64,000 nt of DNA from Archangium lipolyticum (GTDB taxonomy: Bacteria > Myxococcota > Myxococcia > Myxococcales > Myxococcaceae), in the NCBI RefSeq assembly GCF_024623785.1, contig NZ_JANKBZ010000022.1:124001-188000 (forward strand). Direction: 5' to 3'. Position 1 is the stretch's first letter, and every line of letters starts with the position of its first letter. Below are positions 49,942 through 58,115 of this stretch, piece by piece. The notes below the pieces were generated by a model. That model was not told the origin of the DNA and made no database searches. It was given only the letters and a program-made list of their open reading frames with translations. A program made the translations under genes and the position numbers.

Positions 49942-51546
49942 TCACACCGAAGGCCGCTGTTCAGGCACGGCGACTGGCTTGTCCTCCTCCTTGCCCGAGG
50001 AGGGCTCGGCCTGGATGGAGCAACCATTCGCGGAGCAGACCCCGCCGTCGCGCAGATCGAAGCGCCAGCGATGACGGGGGCACACGAGGTAGCGGCCCTC
50101 CTCGATCCAGCCTTCCTGGAGATCGGCGCCCTGGTGGGGGCAGAAGCGGTTGACGGAGTAGCGCTGCCCGCCGGCGGAGACGAGGGTGCGCTCCTTGCGA
50201 GACTCGGTGTCCAGCGTACCGTCGCACATGGTGCGCAGGTCCTCGATCTCGGCGGCGAGGAAGTTGTGCAGGGTGGCGTCGTAGATGTCGGGTTGGCGCG
50301 AGGCGCGGAAGCGGAAGGACAGCAGGAAGTCCTCCCAGTTCAGTTTGCGATCCAGGACGCGGACGATGTCGGCCGCGCTCGCGATGAGGGTGTACCGGCT
50401 CAGGTCGCGCACCTCGCCGACGACGTCCACGCGGCGGGTGCGGAAATCCACGCGGATGAGCTGTCCGGGGAGCTCGAGGAGGCCGAGGTAGAGGGGCATC
50501 ATCACGCGCTCCGCCAGGGAGAAGACATCCAGCTTGTGCTGCAACTCCTCGCGAAGCCGCAGGTGGATGCGATCCACCTCCTCCAACATCATGTTGCGGC
50601 GGCGCTCGCGGAAGACGCGCGTCTGGAGGGCCGCGTACGAGCGCAGGTACTGTGAGACGTTCTCGTCGGTGACGCGCTCGGGAGCGAGGGACACCATCTC
50701 CGCGAGCTCCACATCGAGCACGTCACCGGGCATGGGCTCGAAGAGGCGTGGAGTCTTCCCGGCGAGGCGATGGTGGAGGAAGGAGAAGAGCTCCGAGGCG
50801 CGCGGGAAGATGTTCACCGGCTCCAGGTTGATGTGGAAGAGGGACGGATCCAGGAAGCAGGCCGGACCCGCCGAGGCCAGGTAGGCGCGAGGCTGGACGA
50901 TCTCGATGGCACGCGCCACCGCCTCGAACTTGCTGGCGCGTTTCTGCCGCGAGTGCTCGGCGTACTCCTCACGCGAGTAGTCGTAGCAGGTGGGGTGCCA
51001 GATGGCGCCGGAGAACTGGGCGGTGAAGACATCGATGGGCCCCTCCTCCGCCACGATGCGCTGCAGCCGGTCATGGACCTTGCAATCGTTGAGGTTGAGG
51101 AAGCTCCGCCCCCGCTCCTGGACGAGCAGCGCCGAGTCGCGGTTGGTGCCCGAGTCGGTCAGATAGAGCTTCAGGTAGCCCCCCTTGAAGGGCACCTCCT
51201 GCTGGTCCTCGCAGGTGAGGATCCGCCTGGCCCCGTAGGCCTCGAACGCGTCGCGGAGCGCGGTGCGGCGGAAGCGGCCGATGACGACGGTGAAGTCGCG
51301 CTTCGTGAGGGTGCGCAGGAAGTCGGGATCGTAGTGATCCTTGTGCTCGTGGCTGATGTAGAGGAAGCGCTCCTTCGTCGAGAGCTCCAGCTTCTCGCGC
51401 ACGAAGGGAGCCAGCTGGTGGTTGCGTGGGAATTGCATCCAGGCCGAGTCGAACGCCCCTTGAGGGGAGAGCCACGGATCGGCGACCACCAGGGCGTGTT
51501 GGGTTTCGATCAGGAAGCCGGCATGCCCGAGGAACGTGATCTGCAT
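49942..51546 (-). CDS. Metallo-beta-lactamase-fold / Rieske fusion protein
   Basis: 534 residues. The N-terminal half is a UlaG-like metallo-beta-lactamase domain (ITFLGHAGFLIET, YISHEHKDHYDPDFL with the H-x-H-x-D-H motif, IWHPTCYDYS). The last 100 residues form a Rieske domain with Cys-x-His (FCPHQGADL) and Cys-x2-His (VCPRHRWRFD). This order occurs in CMP-N-acetylneuraminate hydroxylase-type proteins. The substrate may be a sugar nucleotide or another acid, but this is inference. The start at MQITFLGHAG is standard for the domain. Confidence 0.87.
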   Translation of the reverse strand: MQITFLGHAGFLIETQHALVVADPWLSPQGAFDSAWMQFPRNHQLAPFVREKLELSTKERFLYISHEHKDHYDPDFLRTLTKRDFTVVIGRFRRTALRDAFEAYGARRILTCEDQQEVPFKGGYLKLYLTDSGTNRDSALLVQERGRSFLNLNDCKVHDRLQRIVAEEGPIDVFTAQFSGAIWHPTCYDYSREEYAEHSRQKRASKFEAVARAIEIVQPRAYLASAGPACFLDPSLFHINLEPVNIFPRASELFSFLHHRLAGKTPRLFEPMPGDVLDVELAEMVSLAPERVTDENVSQYLRSYAALQTRVFRERRRNMMLEEVDRIHLRLREELQHKLDVFSLAERVMMPLYLGLLELPGQLIRVDFRTRRVDVVGEVRDLSRYTLIASAADIVRVLDRKLNWEDFLLSFRFRASRQPDIYDATLHNFLAAEIEDLRTMCDGTLDTESRKERTLVSAGGQRYSVNRFCPHQGADLQEGWIEEGRYLVCPRHRWRFDLRDGGVCSANGCSIQAEPSSGKEEDKPVAVPEQRPSV

Positions 51547-51794
51547 GAGAAGATTCCCCCCGCGAGATCCGGGTCCGTCGGAGGCACGGCCCGGAATGGC
51601 GCCACCCGGACGTACGAATACGTTCAGTGGCGCCGGAAGGCTGGTGTGGCGCGGGAAATGAGGCCATGGGCCCCGGGTGCGAGCCCAGGGTCCAACACCG
51701 TGCAGACCTCTCGCATCCCCCCTGAAAAAGGAGGGAGGAGGCTGGAAATCCTCACCTCCCACCCATCATCGCAGGTAGGGCATGGCGACCCGAC

Positions 51795-52811
51795 TCATTC
51801 CGTGATTTCACGGACGCTGAGCCACTTGAAGTCCACGTCCGTGGCGCTGTCCCAGCGGAAGGTGGCGATGGGACCACCCCAGGTGATGGGCATGGCCGGT
51901 ACGGAGCCACCGCAGTGGTCCGCGTCTCCGCCCCACGAACCGTCATCCAGTTTCTCGTAGACCTTCTTCCACGTCAGCTTGTCGGCAGTGTCGTTGAGCC
52001 AGAGCTCGAGCCGCACCGCGGGCTTGCCGTTGGCGGTGGTGTTGCGCATGACGGACTTGAAGCCCACCCAGCGGCCCTTGAGAGACCCGGTGGCCGCCTT
52101 GTAGGGCACGTTGTCGTAGCTCACGTGCCAGGTCTCCTTCTCCCAGCGGACGCGGCCGTCGTAGTGCAGGCCGCCCTTGTAGGAGGAGCCCTCGCAGGCG
52201 ATCGAGTCGGTGTGGCGGCCACCGCGGGCGTACCAGGCGAAGTTGTCACCGTTGTTGCCGGTGGCGTTCACCTTCACGAAGCCCGTCATCTCCACGTTCT
52301 TCCAGTCGTTGGGCGACTGCATGTAGCCGCGGCCCGCGAGGACATCCCGATCGTAGGTGGGGATCTTCCTCGAGTCGTAGCCGGTGGAGGTGAACACCTC
52401 CATGCGAACCTTGGTGCTCCGCATCTTCCAGGAGCCATCCGCGTTACGCGTGATGGTCTGCTGCGGATCGAAGCGCGCGTCACGCAGTGCATCGCTCGCG
52501 AGCATCCAGGACTCACCGCCCGGCTTCGTCGGGTAGAGCATGGTGACGCCGAACACGTCCTTGTCCTGCGCGGGAGCTGGGGCGGACTCGAGCGAGGGCC
52601 GCGCCTCCGAAGTGGGCCGCGGCGCCGGCACGGGAGAGGAAGCCGGAGTGGGCTCGGGCGTTGGAGCGGTCGCGTCCGGAGGGGAAGCGGGAGTCCCAGC
52701 CGATGGTTCGATCGCCAGGTCCTGTGCATCACAGCCGGCGAGCGAGAACAGGAGGAAGGGAGCGCAGAGGGCGGAAAGGAGTCGGAGTCGGATCAACGAG
52801 GCAAGCTCCAT
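51795..52811 (-). CDS. Lipoprotein with polysaccharide-lyase-like beta domain
   Basis: 338 residues. The start was set so that the signal peptide ends in a lipobox (FSLAGC, Cys27). A Pro/Thr/Ser/Ala-rich linker of about 60 residues follows, then a beta-rich domain (FGVTMLYPTKPGGESWML, MEVFTSTGYDSRKIPT, GDNFAWYARGGRHT, LKGRWVGFKSVM, VRLELWLNDT). That pattern recalls jelly-roll polysaccharide lyases, but no catalytic set is confirmed. It is likely an outer-membrane carbohydrate-binding or -cleaving protein. An earlier in-frame ATG at 52886 would place residues before the signal peptide. Confidence 0.7.
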   Translation of the reverse strand: MELASLIRLRLLSALCAPFLLFSLAGCDAQDLAIEPSAGTPASPPDATAPTPEPTPASSPVPAPRPTSEARPSLESAPAPAQDKDVFGVTMLYPTKPGGESWMLASDALRDARFDPQQTITRNADGSWKMRSTKVRMEVFTSTGYDSRKIPTYDRDVLAGRGYMQSPNDWKNVEMTGFVKVNATGNNGDNFAWYARGGRHTDSIACEGSSYKGGLHYDGRVRWEKETWHVSYDNVPYKAATGSLKGRWVGFKSVMRNTTANGKPAVRLELWLNDTADKLTWKKVYEKLDDGSWGGDADHCGGSVPAMPITWGGPIATFRWDSATDVDFKWLSVREITE

Positions 52812-53032
52812 CTGAGAGAGAAGGCCGGTGGACATTCGGAGTCCCACGGCGACAGACCCTCTGAACAGAAGGAGACAGTTCCTCATCCCCGCCCGGGGGT
52901 ATGACTCCTCGAATCCGCCCGCCCGAGCGTCAGGCGCGGGAGACGAGCGCCCGCCCGACTTCGGTTTTTCCGAAGGGACGCATCTCGATTACCTATTTGC
53001 CTAAGTATCGGCGGGCTCTTAATTCAGGGAGC

Positions 53033-53932
53033 ATGAAGAATCAGATCAAGACCCTGCTGTTGCTCGGCGTGTTGTCCGTGGTGCTGATCAGCATCGGTGG
53101 AGCTCTGGGCAAGGGCTTCCTCATCGGCGCGCTGGTGCTGTCGCTGGCGATGAACGTCGGGGCCTATTTCTTCTCGGACAAGCTGGTGCTGACCATGCAC
53201 GGGGCGCAGGAGGTGAGCCCCCAGCAGGCGCCTGGACTGCACCGCATGGTGGAGGAGCTGTCGCAGCGGGCGGGCATCCCCAAGCCCCGCGTCTTCTTGA
53301 TGAACGAGGCCCAGCCCAACGCCTTCGCCACGGGCCGCAATCCGGAGCATGGCGTGGTGGCGGTGACGGCGGGCATCCTGGAGGTGCTCGACGAGCGGGA
53401 GCTGCGCGGGGTGCTGGCGCACGAGCTGGCGCACATCAAGAACCGGGACATCCTGGTGTCCACCATCGCCGCCGCGGTGGCCTCGGCGGTGACGTACCTG
53501 GCGCACGCGGTGGGCTTCTTCGGCTCGATGCTGACGGGCCGTGACGAGGACGGGGACGAGGGCCTGTCGCCGATGCAGGCGCTGGCGCTGGCGCTGGTGG
53601 CGCCCATCGCGGCCACGCTCATCCAGATGGGCATCTCGCGTTCGCGCGAGTACCTGGCGGACCAGTCGGGCGGGGAGATCTCCGGGGATCCGGAGGCGCT
53701 GGCGCGTGCGCTGCAGAAGCTGGAGGCCGGGGCCATGGCGATGCCGGTGGAGGGGCGGCCCGCGACCGCGAGCCTGTTCATCGTGAGCCCCTTCGCGGGG
53801 ATGCAGAGCATCCTGTCGCTCTTCTCGACGCACCCGCGCACCGAGGAGCGCGTGCGCAGGCTGCGGGAGCAGGCCGCGCGGATGTCCAGCGGTACCCGGG
53901 GTTGGAGCGGCGCCCTGCCCTTCCCCCAGTAA
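53033..53932 (+). CDS. htpX: HtpX-type membrane zinc protease (M48)
   Basis: 299 residues. Two N-terminal helices (LLLLGVLSVVLISIGGALG, FLIGALVLSLAMNVGAYFF), the zinc motif LAHELAHIKNRD, two further helices (IAAAVASAVTYLAHAVGFF, ALALALVAPIAATLIQMG) and SREYLADQSGGEISG with the third ligand. HtpX degrades damaged inner-membrane proteins. The start was chosen for CAGGGA before the ATG. It is 37 bp upstream of the terC-type gene and probably co-transcribed. Confidence 0.95.
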   Translation: MKNQIKTLLLLGVLSVVLISIGGALGKGFLIGALVLSLAMNVGAYFFSDKLVLTMHGAQEVSPQQAPGLHRMVEELSQRAGIPKPRVFLMNEAQPNAFATGRNPEHGVVAVTAGILEVLDERELRGVLAHELAHIKNRDILVSTIAAAVASAVTYLAHAVGFFGSMLTGRDEDGDEGLSPMQALALALVAPIAATLIQMGISRSREYLADQSGGEISGDPEALARALQKLEAGAMAMPVEGRPATASLFIVSPFAGMQSILSLFSTHPRTEERVRRLREQAARMSSGTRGWSGALPFPQ

Positions 53933-53969
53933 CGGCGTTTCAACCCCCTAGAGAGAAAGATCCGGACAT

Positions 53970-54962
53970 ATGGAGATGCAGAGCATAGGAAGCCCCCTCC
54001 TCTGGGGGGGGTTCATTGCGTTCGTGCTGTTGATGCTGGCGCTGGACCTGGGCGTATTCCACCGCAAGACGCACGAGGTGAAGTTCAAGGAAGCGCTGGC
54101 ATGGAGCGGGGTGTGGGTCTCGCTGGCGCTGGTGTTCAACCTGGGCATCTGGTGGAAGTTCGGCGCCACGCCGGCCATGCAGTTCCTCACCGGATACCTC
54201 ATCGAGAAGTCGCTCTCGATCGACAACATCTTCGTCTTCGTCGTCATCTTCTCGGCGCTGAGGATTCCCTCGCTGTACCAGCACCGGGTGCTCTTCTGGG
54301 GCATCCTGAGCGCGCTGGTGTTGCGCGCGGCGATGATCTTCGCCGGCGTGGCGATGCTCGAGCGCTTCCACTGGCTCATCTACGTCTTCGGCGCCTTCCT
54401 CATCTTCACGGGCGTGAAGCTCTTCCTGCAGCGCAACAAGGAGGAGCACCCGGAGGACGGCTTCGTCATGAAGGCGGCGCGGCGGATCATCCCCTCCACG
54501 AACCGCTTCGATGGGGACCACTTCTTCACGCTGGAGAACGGCCGGAAGCTGGCCACGCCGCTGTTCATGTCGCTGGTGCTGGTGGAGCTGACGGACGTGC
54601 TCTTCGCGCTCGACTCCATCCCGGCCATCTTCGCGGTGACGACGGATCCCTTCCTCGTCTTCACCTCGAACATCTTCGCCATCCTCGGCCTGCGCTCGCT
54701 CTTCTTCGTGCTGGCGGGAGCAGTGGAGAAGTTCTCCTACCTGAAGGTGGGCCTGTCCGCGGTGCTGGTGTTCGTGGGCGCGAAGATGGCGCTGGTGGAC
54801 GTGGTGAAGGTGCCGCCCGCGCTCTCCCTGGGTGTCATCAGCCTGCTGCTGGGCGGCTCCATCGTGGCCTCGCTGATGAAGGCGAGGGCGCAGGAGCGGC
54901 TCCAGGCCGCCTCGGGTGAGGGCGCGCCTTCACGGGGCCGGCCGGCGCCCGCCGCCGACTAG
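53970..54962 (+). CDS. TerC/Alx-family membrane protein
   Basis: 330 residues with about nine membrane helices. Family markers are LDLGVFHRKTHEVKFKEAL, GYLIEKSLSIDNIFVFVVIFSAL and VELTDVLFALDSIPAIFAVTTDPFLVFTSNIFAILGLRSLFF, with the paired acidic residues thought to bind Mn2+ or other metals. TerC/Alx proteins export manganese or help fold membrane proteins. No yybP-ykoY riboswitch is possible in the short gap upstream. A strong terminator follows. Confidence 0.93.
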   Translation: MEMQSIGSPLLWGGFIAFVLLMLALDLGVFHRKTHEVKFKEALAWSGVWVSLALVFNLGIWWKFGATPAMQFLTGYLIEKSLSIDNIFVFVVIFSALRIPSLYQHRVLFWGILSALVLRAAMIFAGVAMLERFHWLIYVFGAFLIFTGVKLFLQRNKEEHPEDGFVMKAARRIIPSTNRFDGDHFFTLENGRKLATPLFMSLVLVELTDVLFALDSIPAIFAVTTDPFLVFTSNIFAILGLRSLFFVLAGAVEKFSYLKVGLSAVLVFVGAKMALVDVVKVPPALSLGVISLLLGGSIVASLMKARAQERLQAASGEGAPSRGRPAPAAD

Positions 54963-54967
54963 GACCT

Positions 54968-55006
54968 GGCGCCGGGGGGCCCCGTGCTCCCCGGCGCCGT
55001 CGTTTT
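54968..55006. terminator. Terminator of htpX-terC operon
   Basis: A 10-bp stem GGCGCCGGGG / CCCCGGCGCC (54968-54977 and 54989-54998) with an 11-base loop, then GTCGTTTTC. It lies between convergent genes and may work both ways. Confidence 0.75.
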
Positions 55007-55008
55007 CG

Positions 55009-55425
55009 CTAGGCGTTGCTGATCATCCAGCTGGAGCCCGGCACCCGGGCCACGGCCCCGTCGAAGGCCTTGGCGTAGACGGGCCTGTCCACGGAGGCCG
55101 CGAGCGTGAAGGAGAACGCCGAGCCGGCCCTGCCATCCAGCCGCCCGCCGATCCACTCCAACCCACCATCCAGCGCGTCCACCACCAGCTCGTGCTTCTC
55201 CGCGATCTCGGGCGGCATGCGGAACCAGATGCACAGGTTTCCACCCGGCTTCAGGATGCGGTAGCCCCGGGGATCCGCGTCGGAGAGCTCGAACTCGTCC
55301 TCGGCGGCCAGCCCGGGCACCCACAGCGGCGCGCTCAGCAGCCGGTAGCGGTTGGGTCCGAGCTCCTGTACGGAGAGCACCTCTTCCTTCGACTCACCCG
55401 GAACGCGCAGCTTCACCTGACTCAT
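55009..55425 (-). CDS. DUF4265-like small protein
   Basis: 138 residues. SVQELGPNRYRLLSAPLWVPGLAAEDEFEL, then DPRGYRILKPGGNLCIWFR and the ending AFDGAVARVPGSSWMISNA look like DUF4265 proteins, whose role is unknown. No signal peptide or membrane helix. AGGA lies before the ATG at 55425; the longer open frame runs back through a tRNA gene and is not coding. Confidence 0.7.
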   Translation of the reverse strand: MSQVKLRVPGESKEEVLSVQELGPNRYRLLSAPLWVPGLAAEDEFELSDADPRGYRILKPGGNLCIWFRMPPEIAEKHELVVDALDGGLEWIGGRLDGRAGSAFSFTLAASVDRPVYAKAFDGAVARVPGSSWMISNA

Positions 55426-55456
55426 CGTCTCGAATCCTCCTGGGGCCCGGAAAAGC

Positions 55457-55497
55457 AAAAGGCCGTGAGCCCTGGGATTGTCCCCGAACTCACGGCC
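55457..55497 (-). terminator. Terminator of the tRNA-Val pair
   Basis: On the minus strand GGCCGTGAG...CTCACGGCC (55489-55497 and 55461-55469) is followed by TTTTGCTTTT. It lies just 3' of the first tRNA-Val gene. Confidence 0.75.
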
Positions 55498-55508
55498 TCT
55501 CGTCTGTG

Positions 55509-55580
55509 TGGGCGCACCAGGATTCGAACCTGGGACCCCTGCCGTGTGAAGGCAGTGCTCTACCGCTGAGCTATGCGCCC
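55509..55580 (-). tRNA. tRNA-Val (CAC), copy 1
   Basis: 72 nt. Acceptor GGGCGCA / TGCGCCC, D-arm GCTCAGCGGTAGAGC, anticodon arm CTGCC-TTCACAC-GGCAG with anticodon CAC, T-arm CCAGG-TTCGAAT-CCTGG, discriminator A. No encoded CCA. Confidence 0.96.
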
Positions 55581-55605
55581 GACCGCGTATCGACTTTCGT
55601 AGGAG

Positions 55606-55677
55606 TGGGCGCACCAGGATTCGAACCTGGGACCCCTGCCGTGTGAAGGCAGTGCTCTACCGCTGAGCTATGCGCCC
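55606..55677 (-). tRNA. tRNA-Val (CAC), copy 2
   Basis: Identical over all 72 nt to the copy 25 bp away. The two form a tandem array, probably one transcript ending at the terminator near 55460. Confidence 0.96.
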
Positions 55678-55729
55678 CGACGAAGCGACGGGCGGGTAAA
55701 TGCCACCCGCGATGCCCCCCTGTCAACGC

Positions 55730-56008
55730 CTATTGTCGCGCGATTTCTTCCAGTTTCTCGTCCAGCTCGCGCAGTCGGCGCTTGAGGCCCGAGAGCTTCT
55801 TGCCCACGGCCTTGAAGTCGCTCCGGGGCGCGAAGCTGAGCACCCGCATCAGCTCCTCCTGGCCCCGGTCCAGCGCCTGCTTGCCCCGCTGCACGGAGCC
55901 GAGCGCCTGGGCAATGGCCATGGCCCGCTTCTCGTCGGCCATGAGCTTCTCCACCGCCATTTGCGACATACCCAACGCCTGCTTCTTCAGGTCCTGCCGG
56001 ATGCCCAT
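55730..56008 (-). CDS. Small coiled-coil protein, unknown function
   Basis: 92 residues, almost wholly helical and charged: LKKQALGMSQMAVEKLMADEKRAMAIAQAL and KKLSGLKRRLRELDEKLEEIARQ could form two coiled-coil segments. No family recognised. It is the last gene of a four-gene minus-strand operon and begins 22 bp after the SCP2-like gene. Confidence 0.72.
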   Translation of the reverse strand: MGIRQDLKKQALGMSQMAVEKLMADEKRAMAIAQALGSVQRGKQALDRGQEELMRVLSFAPRSDFKAVGKKLSGLKRRLRELDEKLEEIARQ

Positions 56009-56030
56009 GATGGCCTGCCCCCCACTGGCT

Positions 56031-56456
56031 TCACTGCTCGTCCAGGTACTCCGTCTTCAACTGGGCGAAGACGCGATCCGCGATGCCCTTGAACCGCAAG
56101 CGCTCGATGAGCTGCTGCAAGTCACCCTTCACCGCGATGCGCCGCCGAAGCACCGCCTCCACGGGATCCAGGCTGCCCTTGAGCAGCTCCTTCCACACCG
56201 TGTACGGCGCCCGGGCCAGGTAGGCCGGCTCGATCTCGTCCAGATCGTCCGGATCATCCAGCACCCGAAGCTTCTCGATACGAGCGTCGCGCGGCACCAC
56301 GTGCACCACGAAGGGGCGCGGCAACTTGCCCGGCTCGGCGTCGACGATGATCCCGATCTCACCGATCCAGCCCTGGGCGGCCAGCGAGCGCTCCGGATCC
56401 TCGTTCACCAGCCGTACCGCCTCCTCACACCACTGCTTGGACGGGAACGTCGCCAT
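56031..56456 (-). CDS. SCP2-like domain protein
   Basis: 141 residues. FPSKQWCEEAVRLVNEDPERSLAAQGWIGEIGIIVDAEP, then VWKELLKGSLDPVEAVLRRRIAVKGDLQQLIERL has the pattern of SCP2 sterol/lipid-binding domains (a buried cavity closed by a C-terminal helix; GDxxxL near the end). A lipid ligand is likely but unproven. It follows the short DnaK gene by 8 bp and precedes the coiled-coil gene. Confidence 0.75.
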   Translation of the reverse strand: MATFPSKQWCEEAVRLVNEDPERSLAAQGWIGEIGIIVDAEPGKLPRPFVVHVVPRDARIEKLRVLDDPDDLDEIEPAYLARAPYTVWKELLKGSLDPVEAVLRRRIAVKGDLQQLIERLRFKGIADRVFAQLKTEYLDEQ

Positions 56457-56464
56457 GCCGCCCG

Positions 56465-58093
56465 CTACCCCCTACGGAAGATGCTCTTGATGCTGGAGAA
56501 CAATCCGCTGCCCTCCTGCTGGGATGACGGCGAGGCCGCCGCCTGCTCGGCCTTCTGGGCCTTTTCCTCGGCCAGCCGGGCCAGTTCCTTCTTGAGCAGC
56601 TCCGGGGTGTCCCGGGTAGCCAGCTCGATGCGCCGGGGGCCGCTGGGCTCCTCGACGATCACCTGCAGCAGACACTCCTCGTTGAGCCGGAAGTCGATCT
56701 TCCGCCCCGCCGACTCGGCCGGAACCTTCAGGGTGCCCAGGTACTCGTTGTCCACCATCAGGTCGCTGTCGCCCTGGAAGATGTCCATCTCGATGAAGGG
56801 CGCGCCCGGCTCCTTCGGCGGTGGCAGCCGGAAGCTCTTCACCAGCGGGATGAGGGAGTTCTTCTCGATGACCCGGCGCACGCGCCCGTTGGGCAGCGCA
56901 TAGCCGATGGGCATGGACACCGCATCCAGCAGCGTCACCGAGTCGATGGAGCCCAGCGAGTCCGCCAGCAGCGCGGCGCCCAGGGCCACGCACTCGTCCG
57001 GGTGCACGCCCTTGCGAGGCGGCTTGCCGAAGTGCTCCTGGATGCGCTGCTGCACCAGGGGCATGCGGCTCTGCCCGCCCACGAGGATGATCTCGTCGAT
57101 CTCCGAGCGGCTGATGCTCTTCTCCGCCAGGACCCGGTCGCAGATCTCGAAGGTGCGGTCGACCAGGTCCATGGTGAGCGCGTTGAGGTTCTCGCGCGTG
57201 AGGGGGATGCGCAGGTCGATCGGCTTGCCCTTGCGCTCCTCGATGTAGGGCAGGTCGATGACCACGTTGGGGATGAGCGTGAGGTCGATCTTCGCCGCCT
57301 CGGCCGCGTTCTTGATGCGCTGCATGGCGATGGGGCTCTGCGAGAGATCGATCCGGGTCTCCTCCCAGAACTTCTCGAGCACGTAGTCCATCACCCGGTT
57401 GTCGAAGTCGACACCGCCCAGGAAGGTATCGCCGCCGGTGGCCAGCACCTCGAAGACGTTGCCCGTCAGGTGGAGCACGGAGACGTCGAAGGTGCCGCCG
57501 CCCAGGTCGTAGACGAGGATCTTCTGATCCAGCCCGCGGTTGAAGCCATAGGCCAGCGCGGCCGCGGTGGGCTCGTTGACGATGCGCTTGACGTTGAAGC
57601 CCGCCAGCTTGCCGGCCTCCTTCACCGCCTGCCGCTGGCTGTCCGTGTAGTACGCCGGCACGGAGATGACGGCCTCGTCGATGGGGCCGCCAAGGAACTG
57701 TTCGGCGATCGTCTTGAGCTGCTTGAGGATGAAGCTGGACACCTCGGGCAGCGAGTACACCTTGCCACCCAGCATCACGGCCGCTTCCCCGTCCGCGCCC
57801 TCGACGATGTCGTACTTGAAGTAACCCTTCAGGTCATCGACGACCTTGGACTGGTACTTGCGGCCGATGAGCCGCTTGGTCCCGTAGAGCGTGTTCTTCG
57901 GGTTGGTGACCATCTGGTCCTTGGCCACGCCGCCGACCAGCAGGTCCCCCTTGGCGGAGAGCGCCACCACGGAAGGCAGGATCAGATTGCCGCGATCCGT
58001 GGGGACGATCTTCGGGATGCGGTTCTTCACGGACGCGACCAGAGTATTGGTCGTTCCCAGATCAATCCCGATGATTCGAGGTCTGTCCGCCAT
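56465..58093 (-). CDS. Short Hsp70/DnaK-family protein
   Basis: 542 residues versus 610-640 for DnaK. The ATPase domain is intact: [43 protein letters not shown]. The substrate domain ([14 protein letters not shown]...) is present, but the helical lid is reduced to one charged helix ([21 protein letters not shown]). The C-terminus ends in [13 protein letters not shown], an amphipathic, basic stretch that could bind membrane. It is a DnaK paralogue, a type known to be frequent in myxobacteria. It lies between the helicase gene (22 bp) and the SCP2-like gene (8 bp). The start at [11 protein letters not shown] was preferred over one seven codons earlier. Confidence 0.9.
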   Translation of the reverse strand: MADRPRIIGIDLGTTNTLVASVKNRIPKIVPTDRGNLILPSVVALSAKGDLLVGGVAKDQMVTNPKNTLYGTKRLIGRKYQSKVVDDLKGYFKYDIVEGADGEAAVMLGGKVYSLPEVSSFILKQLKTIAEQFLGGPIDEAVISVPAYYTDSQRQAVKEAGKLAGFNVKRIVNEPTAAALAYGFNRGLDQKILVYDLGGGTFDVSVLHLTGNVFEVLATGGDTFLGGVDFDNRVMDYVLEKFWEETRIDLSQSPIAMQRIKNAAEAAKIDLTLIPNVVIDLPYIEERKGKPIDLRIPLTRENLNALTMDLVDRTFEICDRVLAEKSISRSEIDEIILVGGQSRMPLVQQRIQEHFGKPPRKGVHPDECVALGAALLADSLGSIDSVTLLDAVSMPIGYALPNGRVRRVIEKNSLIPLVKSFRLPPPKEPGAPFIEMDIFQGDSDLMVDNEYLGTLKVPAESAGRKIDFRLNEECLLQVIVEEPSGPRRIELATRDTPELLKKELARLAEEKAQKAEQAAASPSSQQEGSGLFSSIKSIFRRG

Positions 58094-58115
58094 TGGAGTC
58101 CTACTCTGTATCACG

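Noticed and set aside
53933-53969. A yybP-ykoY manganese riboswitch before the terC-type gene
   Set aside because: Only 37 bp separate it from htpX, too short for that RNA.
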